Part shown: positions 16,047 through 24,538 of the stretch, one piece after another | Position numbering within the stretch: the stretch's first letter is position 1 | How the letters are laid out: every line of letters begins with the position of its first letter | NCBI GenBank assembly: GCA_015068845.1 | Contig: SVJR01000013.1 | Span: forward strand, 1 to 38,781 | Direction: 5' to 3' | DNA: 38,781 nucleotides | DNA from: Oscillospiraceae bacterium | Lineage (GTDB): Bacteria; Bacillota; Clostridia; Monoglobales; Monoglobaceae | Position numbers and translations under genes: made by a program | Notes under the pieces: model-generated | The model's database searches: none | What the model saw: only the letters and a program-made list of their open reading frames with translations | Told to the model about the DNA's origin: nothing

Positions 16047-16775
16047 ATGAAGAAAAAATACCTGTTTTTTGTGGTTTCGCGAAAAGGCGGATTTTTGATA
16101 GCGGCTCTGCTTGTTATGGTTGGATTATCATTGCTGCTTACGGGTGTTTACACATATAAAAGTGCGGCTGTTATGGCAACGCCTTTGGAGGGGAAGACAA
16201 TTCTGATTGACCCCGGACACGGCGGGATAGACGCCGGTGCGTCGGAGGGCAGCGCGGTTGAAAAAACAATTAATCTTGAGGTTGCCAAGTTCCTGAAAGG
16301 GTATATTGAAGAAAACGGCGGGGTCGTGTATATGACGAGACTGGAAGATACAAATACTGCAGATCCCAACCGCCCCAAAGGCGTCACGCAAAAAATGTCC
16401 GACCTCAAAACCCGTAAGCAAAACATCACGGATACATCGGCGGACATATTTATAAGCATTCATATGAACAAGTTTGCGCAGTCTCAGTATAAGGGCTGTC
16501 AGGTGTTTTATGACGGAAACTCTGCGGAAAGCAAGCGCCTTGGGGAGACAATTCAAGGCTCGGTGCTTGATGTGTTGAAGGACGGCAATGACCGAAAGGC
16601 GAAGGCAACAGGCGACAAAATATATGTACTCAAAGGCAATACTATTCCGTCGGCATTGGTGGAATGCGGTTTTTTGTCAAACCCGGAGGAAGCAAAACTG
16701 CTTACTACACCGGAATATCAACGCAAGCTTGCCTGGGGAATCTATATCGGTATTATGAGATACCTCAGCTGTTAA
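16047..16775 (+). CDS. cwlD: N-acetylmuramoyl-L-alanine amidase CwlD, spore cortex maturation
   Basis: 242 residues from ATG 16047 ([10 protein letters not shown]) behind CAGAGGTGA; the frame is open upstream through the repeat element, but that part has no coding character. A single N-terminal transmembrane helix or uncleaved signal (about 14-34) precedes an Amidase_3 domain. [13 protein letters not shown] (Zn ligand His58), Glu72, ISIHMNKF (His139) and the catalytic [13 protein letters not shown] (Glu206) are all present. CwlD removes peptide side chains from cortex peptidoglycan so that muramic-delta-lactam can form, which is needed for germination. The ISIHMNKF wording and the length (about 237 in Bacillus) favour CwlD over vegetative amidases. 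Its 3' end overlaps the 3' end of sigE by 11 bases. Confidence 0.88.
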   Translation: MKKKYLFFVVSRKGGFLIAALLVMVGLSLLLTGVYTYKSAAVMATPLEGKTILIDPGHGGIDAGASEGSAVEKTINLEVAKFLKGYIEENGGVVYMTRLEDTNTADPNRPKGVTQKMSDLKTRKQNITDTSADIFISIHMNKFAQSQYKGCQVFYDGNSAESKRLGETIQGSVLDVLKDGNDRKAKATGDKIYVLKGNTIPSALVECGFLSNPEEAKLLTTPEYQRKLAWGIYIGIMRYLSC

Positions 16776-17487
16776 TCATCTTGTTTATATCCCGCCTTAA
16801 TCGTGAAATTATTCGTTTTTCAAGGCGTGATATGTAGGATTGGGAAATTCCAAGCATATCGGCAACCTGCTTCTGCGTCTTTTCTTCACCTGAACCGTTT
16901 ATACCAAACCGAAGATTCATTATGCACTGTTCTCGGTCCGAAAGCTTGCTCATTGCAAGTCTGAGCAGTTCCTTGTCAACTTCTTCGTCAATCTTGCGGT
17001 GTGTTACATCGCTGTCTGTACCCAGAATGTCTGAAAGCAAAAGCTCGTTGCCGTCCCAATCAATATTGAGCGGCTCGTCAATGGAAATATTGATACGCGA
17101 CGAGCTGTTTTTTCTAAGACACATAAGGATTTCGTTTTCTATGCACCGCGATGCATAAGTGGCAAGCTTAATGTTTTTGTCGGGTTTAAAAGTGTTTATT
17201 GCCTTGATTAAGCCTATTGTCCCGATTGAAACAAGGTCCTCAATCCCGATTCCGGTATTTTCAAATTTTTTTGCTATGTATACCACAAGTCTCAGGTTGT
17301 GTTCAATTAATGCACTTTTGGCGGACTCAATATCTGTGCCGATGCGAAGCTTTTCAATAAGTTCGTCTTCGGCCTCCTGGGAAAGCGGCGCAGGCAAAGT
17401 TTCTGCAGAGCCTATGTAATGCACCTCTTTGGCAGGCAAAAGCCGGAAAAGTAGTTTTTTCAATGTAATTTTCAAATGCTGTAACAT
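16765..17487 (-). CDS. sigE: RNA polymerase sporulation sigma factor SigE (pro-SigE)
   Basis: 240 residues. A basic amphipathic pro-sequence ([28 protein letters not shown]) is followed by sigma-70 region 2 ([49 protein letters not shown]) and region 4 with the helix-turn-helix [24 protein letters not shown]. SigE is the first mother-cell sigma factor. It is made inactive and cleaved at about residue 27-29 by SpoIIGA, whose gene ends 4 bases upstream of this start. The conserved YIG-(S/G)-E-LP segment around the cleavage site is intact. The sigG gene that often follows sigE is not here; instead cwlD converges from the other side. Confidence 0.97.
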   Translation of the reverse strand: MLQHLKITLKKLLFRLLPAKEVHYIGSAETLPAPLSQEAEDELIEKLRIGTDIESAKSALIEHNLRLVVYIAKKFENTGIGIEDLVSIGTIGLIKAINTFKPDKNIKLATYASRCIENEILMCLRKNSSSRINISIDEPLNIDWDGNELLLSDILGTDSDVTHRKIDEEVDKELLRLAMSKLSDREQCIMNLRFGINGSGEEKTQKQVADMLGISQSYISRLEKRIISRLRRDINKMINS

Positions 17488-17491
17488 AAAA

Positions 17492-18343
17492 TCAAATCCT
17501 TTCGTTCAGAGTATCTGGATTGAAAATTGCATCATATTGCTGATCTGCACACAATTGATACTTTGCAATTGCAACAACGGCATTTACCGCAGTGCCATCT
17601 ATTTCGACAAAGTCCGGGAAAAAGCCTGTCAGAATACCGGAATTTTCCCCTATCGTTGAGTATGGAAGAACACAAAATCTGCCCGGCAGACAAGTGCTTT
17701 GCAAACTTAAAGCTATATCTCCCAAGAGCCTTTTTGCAAAATCACGGCTGATGATGATGGCAGAACGCCCTGTAACAGGCTCGCAAAGACAGCATCCTGT
17801 ATCGGCAAAAGCATTGCCGGATAGTGTTTTGTCATTGAACTCAATTTTTATACTTGCAAGCCGAACGGCAAGCCTTTCATTCTGCTTCCGTATATGCGAA
17901 ATAACAAGGGTAGCAGAAAATGCAGGAATTGCCGAAAGAAATAGTGTAGAAGCACGGAGATTCAAGTAAATTTCGCCGTTTGATACTGCGGCGCCGACCG
18001 TTGTTCCGAAGTCGGTGGCAAAAATCAATGCATATATAACACCTCCAAACACAGCATTTACAGAAAAAAATACTGCCGTGTTTTTAAGATGGACGGTCAA
18101 ACTTCGAACGGGGAAAGCCATTCTTACCGAAAACAAAAGGACAAGGGCTTTGCCCAAAACGGAATATAGAAACCATATATCAGGAAAAAACATTACGGTT
18201 GAGTAGAGAGCAAGAATTGCCGAAGTTGCGCTGAGTCTCAGGATGGATATTGTCCGTTTTAAAAACAGCGAGGTGCAGTAAAGCACGGTTGCGTCCAGTA
18301 AAAAGTTAATGAGAAAAAGCAAATCTATGTAAACTACGGGCAT
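17492..18343 (-). CDS. spoIIGA: Sigma-E processing peptidase SpoIIGA
   Basis: 283 residues, a little shorter than the Bacillus protein (309). The first about 150 residues form five or so transmembrane helices ([20 protein letters not shown], then further hydrophobic stretches). The C-terminal part is the retroviral-type aspartic protease domain, with the catalytic motif FADTGCCL (Asp181-Thr-Gly) and the flap-like [12 protein letters not shown]. SpoIIGA sits in the septum and removes the pro-peptide of SigE when signalled from the forespore by SpoIIR. It precedes sigE directly in one operon. Upstream is a TATAAT with Spo0A-box-like words, as expected for the spoIIG promoter. Confidence 0.93.
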   Translation of the reverse strand: MPVVYIDLLFLINFLLDATVLYCTSLFLKRTISILRLSATSAILALYSTVMFFPDIWFLYSVLGKALVLLFSVRMAFPVRSLTVHLKNTAVFFSVNAVFGGVIYALIFATDFGTTVGAAVSNGEIYLNLRASTLFLSAIPAFSATLVISHIRKQNERLAVRLASIKIEFNDKTLSGNAFADTGCCLCEPVTGRSAIIISRDFAKRLLGDIALSLQSTCLPGRFCVLPYSTIGENSGILTGFFPDFVEIDGTAVNAVVAIAKYQLCADQQYDAIFNPDTLNERI

Positions 18344-18368
18344 AGGCGTTCACGCTCCTTTAAATGAG

Positions 18369-18402
18369 ATTATATACCATCTGCCTCGAAATTTTTGTCG
18401 GT
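18369..18402 (-). promoter_or_regulatory. Candidate spoIIG promoter with Spo0A-box-like sequences
   Basis: On the minus strand a TATAAT (-10, 18374 to 18369) has no proper -35 at 17 bases. Instead, words close to the Spo0A box TGTCGAA occur, TTTTGTCGG on the plus strand (about 18393-18401) and TTCGAGG on the minus strand. This matches the known design of spoIIG, where phosphorylated Spo0A replaces a normally spaced -35. The box matches are only 5 of 7 bases. Confidence 0.35.
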
Positions 18403-18460
18403 TTTGCAAATCAAAAATGTTAAATATTTAGAAAAAATTTCCAATATTCAAAAAATGTCA

Positions 18461-18489
18461 TTGAAATTTAAATCAGAGTGTGGTACAAT
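18461..18489 (+). promoter_or_regulatory. Promoter of pgi
   Basis: TTGAAA (18461-18466), 17-base spacer, TACAAT (18484-18489), 68 bases before the pgi ATG. It is divergent from spoIIGA. Confidence 0.75.
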
Positions 18490-18557
18490 ATAAAAAAGAC
18501 ATTTGACGGATGCTTCGTCAAGGTCTTGAAGCACTTATTCGGAAAGGAATGTTTTAA

Positions 18558-19892
18558 ATGAAAAATATTGTGCTTGATTGCAAAAAAGCTGCAGAATTCT
18601 TTAGCAATGACGAGGTTCTCAGCATTAAGGAACAAGTAAAATCTGCCCACAAGGTATTACACGAAAGAACCGGTGCCGGCAGTGACTTTTTAGGTTGGGT
18701 TGACCTGCCTGGAAACTATGATAAAGAAGAATTTGCAAGAATAAAAAAGGCTGCTGAAAAAATTAGAAACGATTCGGATGTTCTGATTGTTATCGGTATC
18801 GGCGGTTCATACTTAGGAGCAAAGGCGGCAATCGACTTTTTACGAGGCCCGTTTTATAACTTTAATTCAAAGACCCAGATTTTCTTTGCGGGCAATAGTA
18901 TAAGCCCGAATTACCTCGACGGACTTCTCAAGGCTATCGAGGGTAAGGATGTTTCGGTTAATGTAATCTCAAAATCCGGAACAACTACCGAACCTGCAAT
19001 TGCCTTCAGAATTTTTAAGGAATATCTTGAAAAGAAGTATGGCAAGGAAGAAGCAAAGAACAGAATTTATGCAACTACAGACAAAGCAAAGGGCGCGCTT
19101 AAGAACCTTGCCGACAGTGAAGGCTATGAGACCTTTGTTGTTCCGGATGATGTAGGTGGCAGATACTCTGTTCTTACAGCAGTAGGCCTTCTCCCGATTG
19201 CTGTGTGCGGTGCAGACATCGACAAACTGATGGAAGGCGCAAAGGCTGCAATGGAGCTTTACGCAAATGACAATCTTGAGGAAAACGACTGCTATATGTA
19301 TGCAGCGGTAAGAAATATTCTTTACAGAAAAGGTAAGACAGTTGAGATGCTTGTTAACTACGAGCCTGAGCTTCAGTATTTTATCGAATGGTGGAAGCAG
19401 CTCTACGGCGAGAGTGAAGGTAAGGACCAGAAGGGCATATTCCCGTCAGGTGCCAGCTTCTCAACAGACCTCCATTCAATGGGTCAGTACATTCAGGACG
19501 GTCTCCGCAATCTGTTTGAAACAGTAATCTATGTTGAAAACTCCAAAGAGGATATAACAATTGGCGAGGACAAGGATAATGTTGATGGCCTTAACTTTTT
19601 AGCCGGCAGAACTGTGGACTTTGTCAATAAAAAGGCGTTTGAAGGTACACTTCTCGCACATACAGACGGCGGCGTTCCCAATCTTATCCTTAAGATAAAG
19701 GCTCTGGACGAATATACTCTGGGTCAGCTGGTGTACTTCTTTGAAAAAGCCTGTGGTATAAGTGGATATATTCTGGGTGTTAATCCCTTCAATCAGCCCG
19801 GTGTTGAAAGCTACAAAAAGAATATGTTTGCACTTCTCGGTAAACCCGGTTACGAGGCAGACAAGGAAGCTCTTGAAAAAAGATTGAAATAA
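18558..19892 (+). CDS. pgi: Glucose-6-phosphate isomerase
   Basis: 444 residues, the short Gram-positive form. The substrate-binding block [18 protein letters not shown] (about residues 75-92) is followed by [33 protein letters not shown] and the C-terminal [15 protein letters not shown] with the conserved Gln and Lys. The enzyme interconverts glucose-6-phosphate and fructose-6-phosphate in glycolysis and gluconeogenesis in the cytosol. RBS GGAAAGGAA and a strong promoter precede it. No terminator is visible after it; the next gene has its own promoter 14 bases after the stop. Confidence 0.97.
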   Translation: MKNIVLDCKKAAEFFSNDEVLSIKEQVKSAHKVLHERTGAGSDFLGWVDLPGNYDKEEFARIKKAAEKIRNDSDVLIVIGIGGSYLGAKAAIDFLRGPFYNFNSKTQIFFAGNSISPNYLDGLLKAIEGKDVSVNVISKSGTTTEPAIAFRIFKEYLEKKYGKEEAKNRIYATTDKAKGALKNLADSEGYETFVVPDDVGGRYSVLTAVGLLPIAVCGADIDKLMEGAKAAMELYANDNLEENDCYMYAAVRNILYRKGKTVEMLVNYEPELQYFIEWWKQLYGESEGKDQKGIFPSGASFSTDLHSMGQYIQDGLRNLFETVIYVENSKEDITIGEDKDNVDGLNFLAGRTVDFVNKKAFEGTLLAHTDGGVPNLILKIKALDEYTLGQLVYFFEKACGISGYILGVNPFNQPGVESYKKNMFALLGKPGYEADKEALEKRLK

Positions 19893-19905
19893 TTCAAAAA
19901 AAGTA

Positions 19906-19934
19906 TTGTGAAATTTGAAAATATATGATAATAT
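19906..19934 (+). promoter_or_regulatory. Promoter of the small P-loop gene
   Basis: TTGTGA (19906-19911), 17-base spacer, TAATAT (19929-19934). It begins 14 bases after the pgi stop and leaves a leader of about 57 bases with a small hairpin (ATGCACC...GATGCAT). Confidence 0.6.
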
Positions 19935-19997
19935 AAAAATACAGAAAATATAAATGCACCAAAGATGCATTTTGATAAAAGAAAGGCGGTATTTACT

Positions 19998-20408
19998 ATG
20001 ATTAAAATTCATATTGGTCTGAAAGGCAGCGGAAAAACAAAGAGGATTATCGATGATGTGAACAATGCCATCACAGTTGAAAAAGGTAATGTTGTTTGCA
20101 TTACAGAGGGCAATCGCCTGATGCACGATATCGACAGAGCTGCAAGAATGGTTAATACCGAGCAGTTTGATATTAAGAACTTTGATATGTTTGAAGGTCT
20201 GCTTTGCGGAATTATTGCTCAGGACTTTGATGTTACACACATCTTTATCGACAGCGTATTCAAGAGTGTACCTTCTGCAACAATGGCAGATATTGATTGC
20301 CTTATCAAGGCTATCGAAAAGCTGGAAGAAAAGTTCGGCGTATCGTTTACTCTTATGGTAAGTGCGGCAGAAAGCGACGCAACTGACCTTGTTAAAAAGT
20401 ACATCTAA
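19998..20408 (+). CDS. Small P-loop ATPase-like protein, function unknown
   Basis: 136 residues from ATG 19998 behind GAAAGGCGG. The N-terminus MIKIHIGLKGSGKTKRI is a Walker A motif (GLKGSGKT, residues 7-14). VTHIFIDSVFKS (about residues 72-83) gives a hydrophobic-Asp Walker B-like strand. The rest is alternating strand and helix with no further recognisable motif, and there are no sensor or arginine-finger regions of AAA+ size. Such short proteins in Clostridia are sometimes labelled PilT-like, but this one lacks the secretion ATPase body. It stands alone between pgi and thrC with its own promoter. Nucleotide binding is likely; the function is not known to me. Confidence 0.7.
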   Translation: MIKIHIGLKGSGKTKRIIDDVNNAITVEKGNVVCITEGNRLMHDIDRAARMVNTEQFDIKNFDMFEGLLCGIIAQDFDVTHIFIDSVFKSVPSATMADIDCLIKAIEKLEEKFGVSFTLMVSAAESDATDLVKKYI

Positions 20409-20430
20409 GGTCTGAAGATTTGATTTTATA

Positions 20431-20490
20431 ATACCAATGCGCTTGGTATGGAAGGGAGCAGCCGGCTAGGAAATCGGCTCTGCTCCTTTC
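20431..20490 (+). terminator. Tandem hairpins and terminator/attenuator before thrC
   Basis: Hairpin 1 is ATACCAA-TGCGC-TTGGTAT (20431-20449). It is followed at once by hairpin 2, AAGGGAGCAG / CTGCTCCTT (20452-20488) with inner CCG/CGG pairs, then TCTGCGTTT. It ends the P-loop gene and may also attenuate thrC, whose start is 35 bases on. Confidence 0.6.
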
Positions 20491-20525
20491 TGCGTTTAAA
20501 TATGATGGAAAGGAAGAAACTTACT

Positions 20526-22028
20526 ATGCAGTATATAAGTACAAGAAACACGGACCTTCGTGTTAAATCTGCAGCAGCAATCAAAAAGGGGCTTTCCGAG
20601 GAAGGTGGACTTTTTGTTCCGGAAACAATACCTGTCCTCACCCTGGATGACTTGAAAAAGCTTACCAAGCTTAGCTATACTGAAAGAGCGGTTTTCGTTC
20701 TTAAAAAATATCTCACAGACTATCTGGTAAAGGAACTTCGCGAATGTGCCGAGAATGCTTATGGCGGCGGCAAATTCGATGGCGAAAGCCCAGCACCACT
20801 TGTAAATCTTGAAGACGGAGTCAATATTCTCGAACTCTGGCACGGTCCCACTTGTGCGTTCAAGGATATGGCCCTTCAGATTTTGCCACATTTCCTTACA
20901 AAGGCAATGAAAAAGACCGGCGAGGACAAAACCGTTGTTATACTGGTTGCAACCTCGGGTGATACCGGTAAAGCTGCACTTGAGGGCTTCCGTGATGTTG
21001 AAGGAACGAAGATTATTGTATTCTATCCCAGTGAAGGCGTAAGTGATATCCAGAAGCTCCAGATGATTACCCAGGAGGGTAAAAATGTCTGTGTTTCAGG
21101 TATCATAGGTAACTTTGACGATGCTCAGTCAGGTGTTAAAACAATCTTTACTGACGAAGAAGCAAATACCGAATTCTTAAAGAACGGTTGCGTTATGTCA
21201 TCGGCAAACTCAATCAACTGGGGCAGACTTGTTCCTCAGATTGTTTACTATGTTTCTGCATACTGCGATATGGTTGCAAGCGGCCAGGTAGAAATGGGCG
21301 ATAAGATTAACATTTGTGTTCCCACCGGCAACTTCGGCAATATCTTGGCCGCATATTACGCAATGAAGATGGGTGTTCCGGTTAAAAAGCTTATCTGTGC
21401 ATCCAACCAAAACAACATTCTCACCGACTTTATAAAGACCGGCGAATATAACAAGAACCGGGACTTCCATACCACGATTTCTCCGTCAATGGATATCCTT
21501 ATTTCAAGCAACCTTGAAAGACTTCTGTTTGACCTTTGTGGAAACGATGCAAAAAAGGTTAACAAATGGATGAAGGACCTTAAGGAAAAGGGCGTGTATA
21601 CAGTCAGCACCGATATCCGTAAAAAGCTTTCAAAGGTGCTTTGGGCAGGTTGTTGTGACGATTACTTCACCAAAGAATGTATCTATAAGACCAATGAGAA
21701 ATTTGGTTATACAATAGACACACACACAGCGGTTGCGGTTGATGTGTACAACCAGTACAAGGCAGAAACAGGCGACGAAACTCCTGCGGTTATTGTTTCC
21801 ACTGCCAGCCCCTTCAAGTTCAACCAAAGTGTGCTTTCGGCACTTGGCAAGGATGCCGAAACTGCAGGAATGGACGACTTTGGGCTTCTCGAGTGCCTTT
21901 CACAGGCATCGGGTATGAAAATTCCCGACTCACTGGGTAACCTCAAGGGTAAGGAAAAACGGTTTACCGGCGTATGCGACAAAACCGAACTGCTTAAAAC
22001 TGTAAGTGAGTTTATAGGCAAAAAATAA
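20526..22028 (+). CDS. thrC: Threonine synthase
   Basis: 500 residues from ATG 20526 (MQYISTRNTD) with GGAAAGGAAG upstream; an in-frame start at 20448 would lie in the terminator hairpin and is rejected. The PLP lysine is in GPTCAFKDMALQ (Lys113), with the phosphate loop VATSGDTGKAALEGF and the family block PTGNFGNILAAYYAMKMG. The enzyme converts O-phosphohomoserine to threonine with PLP in the cytosol. Length and the N-terminal YxSTR motif place it with the long yeast/E. coli-type enzymes. No hom or thrB gene is adjacent, so the pathway genes are dispersed. A hairpin terminator follows. Confidence 0.96.
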   Translation: MQYISTRNTDLRVKSAAAIKKGLSEEGGLFVPETIPVLTLDDLKKLTKLSYTERAVFVLKKYLTDYLVKELRECAENAYGGGKFDGESPAPLVNLEDGVNILELWHGPTCAFKDMALQILPHFLTKAMKKTGEDKTVVILVATSGDTGKAALEGFRDVEGTKIIVFYPSEGVSDIQKLQMITQEGKNVCVSGIIGNFDDAQSGVKTIFTDEEANTEFLKNGCVMSSANSINWGRLVPQIVYYVSAYCDMVASGQVEMGDKINICVPTGNFGNILAAYYAMKMGVPVKKLICASNQNNILTDFIKTGEYNKNRDFHTTISPSMDILISSNLERLLFDLCGNDAKKVNKWMKDLKEKGVYTVSTDIRKKLSKVLWAGCCDDYFTKECIYKTNEKFGYTIDTHTAVAVDVYNQYKAETGDETPAVIVSTASPFKFNQSVLSALGKDAETAGMDDFGLLECLSQASGMKIPDSLGNLKGKEKRFTGVCDKTELLKTVSEFIGKK

Positions 22029-22044
22029 TTATAAAGCACAACAC

Positions 22045-22078
22045 GGCTCACTGTTACTTTTAGCAGTGAGCCAGAATT
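22045..22078 (+). terminator. Intrinsic terminator after thrC
   Basis: 9-bp stem GGCTCACTG / CAGTGAGCC (22045-22072), loop TTACTTTTAG, then AGAATTTTG. The T-tract is short, so read-through into the next gene is possible. Confidence 0.65.
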
Positions 22079-22102
22079 TTGAGCAAAAGGAGGCGATGCT
22101 TT

Positions 22103-22795
22103 GTGGCAATCTATGCACTGGCGGATTTGCATCTGTCATTCGGTACCGATAAGCCAATGGATGTTTTTGGCGATGCATGGGATAACTATACCGAAAGAAT
22201 TTTCGATAACTGGCAAAGCATTGTCAAATCGGATGATTTGGTCATTATCCCCGGGGATATCTCCTGGGCAACATATATCGAGGATGCGTATGAGGATTTT
22301 AACTTTATAAACCGCCTGAATGGGAAAAAAGCTATTTTAAAGGGAAATCACGATTATTGGTGGACTACCCTTTCAAAAATGAATAAGTTTCTTGCGGATA
22401 ACAGCTTTGATACAATTACAATCCTCAATAATACCGCAATAAGCTACGAAAATGCGGCAATATGCGGAACCCGTGGTTGGTGGGTGAGAGAGGATATGAG
22501 TGAGGAGGATATAAGAATTCTCGAACGCGAAAAAATCCGGCTTGTTTTATCCTGCGAAGCTGCGGCAAAACATCATAAAGAACGGATAATTGTGGGTCTC
22601 CATTACCCGCCGGTTGACAGAAACGGTGAACACCGTGAATTCCTTGAAATATTAAAGGAATATAAGGTTGATACCTGTGTTTACGGACACCTTCATTCGC
22701 ATTCCCACAAAACTGCGGTAATCGGTGATGTGGAGGGCGTGGATATGAAACTTGTATCGGGGGATTTTGTTGATTTCACTCCGATTTTGGTATAA
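22103..22795 (+). CDS. Metallophosphoesterase
   Basis: 230 residues from GTG 22103; AAAAGGAGGCG (22084-22094) lies just upstream, and a TTG at 22079 would start before it. The calcineurin-like metal-binding motifs appear in order: ALADLHL (Asp-x-His), IPGDISWA (Gly-Asp), LKGNHDYWW (Gly-Asn-His-Asp), VGLHYPPV and YGHLHSHSH. Together they bind two metal ions for hydrolysis of a phosphoester. The W-rich GNHDYWW and GTRGWWV are typical of a Clostridia/Bacilli subfamily of unknown substrate. The protein is cytosolic with no signal. The gene stands between thrC and tig without evident functional link. Confidence 0.9.
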   Translation: MAIYALADLHLSFGTDKPMDVFGDAWDNYTERIFDNWQSIVKSDDLVIIPGDISWATYIEDAYEDFNFINRLNGKKAILKGNHDYWWTTLSKMNKFLADNSFDTITILNNTAISYENAAICGTRGWWVREDMSEEDIRILEREKIRLVLSCEAAAKHHKERIIVGLHYPPVDRNGEHREFLEILKEYKVDTCVYGHLHSHSHKTAVIGDVEGVDMKLVSGDFVDFTPILV

Positions 22796-22844
22796 AGGCA
22801 TAAAAAAATGTGATTTAATGGCTGAAAAAATATTAAAATGCCTA

Positions 22845-22873
22845 TTGTAAATTGGAATTTATTGTGTTATAAT
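22845..22873 (+). promoter_or_regulatory. Promoter of tig
   Basis: TTGTAA (22845-22850), 17-base spacer, TATAAT (22868-22873), about 60 bases before the ATG. Confidence 0.8.
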
Positions 22874-22933
22874 GTAATGCAAATGATTAGAATAGACAAG
22901 TATGTCTTGAGAAATACAGAGAGGAATGTTCAA

Positions 22934-24208
22934 ATGAGTAAAGTTGAAAAAGCAGAAAAGAATGTTGTAGAGTTTGAGTTTTCAGTAAGCGGAGCAGATT
23001 TTTGTGCTGCAATTGAAAAAGCTTACAAACAGAATGTTGGCAAAATCAATGTTCAGGGATTCAGACGCGGAAAGGCACCCCGCCAGATTATCGAAAGATA
23101 CTATGGAAGCGAAATCTTCTATGAAGATGCAGTTAACATTGTTCTTCCCGATGCATACGATAAAGCAATAGAAGAGCAGAATATCGAAGCTGTTGCACAG
23201 CCCGAGATTGATGTTAAGAGCATTTCAAGAGAAGACGGCGTTGTATTTACTGCAAAGGTTGCAGTTAAGCCCGAATTCGAGCTTGGTCAGTACAAGGGTG
23301 TTGAAACAAAGAAAATCACTCACAGAACAACCGAAAAGGAAATCAACGGCGAAATCGAAAAGATTCGTGAAAGAAACGCAAGAATGGTTACAGTTGAAGA
23401 CAGAGCAGCTCAGCTTGACGATACCGTAACTATCGACTTTGAAGGCTTTACCGATGGTGTTGCATTCCCCGGCGGCAAGGGCGAAAACTTTGACCTCAAG
23501 CTTGGTTCAGGTCAGTTTATTCCCGGTTTTGAGGAGCAGCTGGTTGGTAAAAACACAGGTGACGAAGTTGAAGTTAATGTTACATTCCCCAAGGAATACC
23601 ATGCAGAAGAACTCAAGGGCAAGGCTGCTGTATTCAATGTAAAGATTAACGCAATCAAGGCAAAGGAACTTCCTGAGCTTGATGATGAATTTGCAAAGGA
23701 TGTCAGCGAGTTCGACACATTTGAAGAATTCAAGGCAGACCTGACCAAAAATCTTAAAGAACAGAATAAGGACAGAGCAAAGAAAGAATTGGAAGATAAG
23801 ATTCTTGAAATTGTTTGTGATAATACCGAAATTGATATCCCCGAGGTTATGTTTGAAACAGCGGTTGACAATCAGATTCGTGATTTTGCAATGCAGCTTC
23901 AGTATCAGGGCCTCAACATTGAGCAGTATGCTCAGTACACCGGTCTTACAGTTGACGCAATGAAGGCTCAGATAAGACCCGACGCTGAAAAGAAGGTTAA
24001 GACATCACTGGTTCTCGAAAAGATTGCAAAGGTTGAGGGAATCGAAGCAACCGATAAGGAAGTTGAAGCCGAGCTTGAAAAGATTGCAGAGCAGAGCAAG
24101 ATGTCACTCGATGATGTTAAAAAGTATATGAATGTCAGCGAGCTCAAAGAAAGCAAGACAATCCAGAAGACAGTAGAGTTCCTCGTAAAGAACGCTTCAC
24201 TTAAATAG
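22934..24208 (+). CDS. tig: Trigger factor, ribosome-associated chaperone and prolyl isomerase
   Basis: 424 residues from ATG 22934 behind GAGAGGAATG; the frame is open to 22838 but that part lies over the promoter. The N-terminal ribosome-binding domain has the signature GFRRGKAPR (42-50). The FKBP-type PPIase domain follows (DDTVTIDFEGFTDGVAFPGGKGENFDLKLGS in segments, about 155-245), then the long helical C-terminal domain. Trigger factor docks at L23 beside the exit tunnel and shields nascent chains. The tig-clpP-clpX order is conserved in many bacteria, but here tig is cut off by a terminator and two repeat elements, so clpP and clpX are not simply cotranscribed with it. Confidence 0.97.
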   Translation: MSKVEKAEKNVVEFEFSVSGADFCAAIEKAYKQNVGKINVQGFRRGKAPRQIIERYYGSEIFYEDAVNIVLPDAYDKAIEEQNIEAVAQPEIDVKSISREDGVVFTAKVAVKPEFELGQYKGVETKKITHRTTEKEINGEIEKIRERNARMVTVEDRAAQLDDTVTIDFEGFTDGVAFPGGKGENFDLKLGSGQFIPGFEEQLVGKNTGDEVEVNVTFPKEYHAEELKGKAAVFNVKINAIKAKELPELDDEFAKDVSEFDTFEEFKADLTKNLKEQNKDRAKKELEDKILEIVCDNTEIDIPEVMFETAVDNQIRDFAMQLQYQGLNIEQYAQYTGLTVDAMKAQIRPDAEKKVKTSLVLEKIAKVEGIEATDKEVEAELEKIAEQSKMSLDDVKKYMNVSELKESKTIQKTVEFLVKNASLK

Positions 24209-24228
24209 AAATAAAAAACATAAAGAGC

Positions 24229-24270
24229 CAAGGTTAATCAATGTAAGTCGATTAACCTTGCTTGCATTTT
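24229..24270 (+). terminator. Intrinsic terminator after tig
   Basis: 11-bp stem CAAGGTTAATC / GATTAACCTTG (24229-24260) with a 10-base loop, followed by CTTGCATTTTTA. Confidence 0.85.
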
Positions 24271-24277
24271 TACGGTT

Positions 24278-24465
24278 TGGCGAAAATTGTCTATATCACG
24301 CGCCCAACCTTCCTTGTGTACAGCGAGTACACGGCGGTCGGCCGGTCACGCAATCTAAATCAATTTTCCCACAAACCGCGAAGTAACTGGCGAAAATTGT
24401 CTATATCACGCGCCCAACCTTCCTTGTGTACAGCGAGTACACGGCTACAATCTAAATCAATTTTC
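24278..24465. repeat. Two tandem copies of an intergenic repeat element
   Basis: The 330-base gap between tig and clpP contains no gene. A perfect 58-base direct repeat occurs at 24278-24335 and 24388-24445 (period 110). Each copy is followed by the 18-base word CAATCTAAATCAATTTTC (24351-24368 and 24448-24465), 15 bases later in copy 1 and 2 bases later in copy 2. Each unit begins with GAAAATTG and ends with its complement CAATTTTC, forming 8-bp terminal inverted repeats, and carries the internal hairpin GTGTAC-AGCGA-GTACAC. This is a MITE- or REP-like element with no transposase inside. A diverged relative is at 15844-15940. Confidence 0.85.
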
Positions 24466-24538
24466 ATCCATACTTCAAAATTCGACATTATTTCAGTATC
24501 ACTCTATTGTACACTAGCTTAAAACGGAGGTAAAAAGT

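Noticed and set aside
20448-20525. N-terminal extension of threonine synthase
   Set aside because: It lies over the terminator hairpin and adds residues absent in the family; ATG 20526 has a RBS and the usual MxYxSTR start.
22838-22933. Upstream in-frame extension of tig
   Set aside because: It overlaps the TTGTAA-17-TATAAT promoter; trigger factor starts at 22934 with a good RBS.
24278-24445. CRISPR-like direct repeat
   Set aside because: Only two copies of 58 bases with inverted-repeat ends, one 52-base spacer that itself contains element sequence, and no cas genes.
24262-24522. 86-codon open frame between tig and clpP
   Set aside because: It is read entirely through the two non-coding repeat copies, has no RBS, and the peptide repeats the DNA repeat (same words twice).
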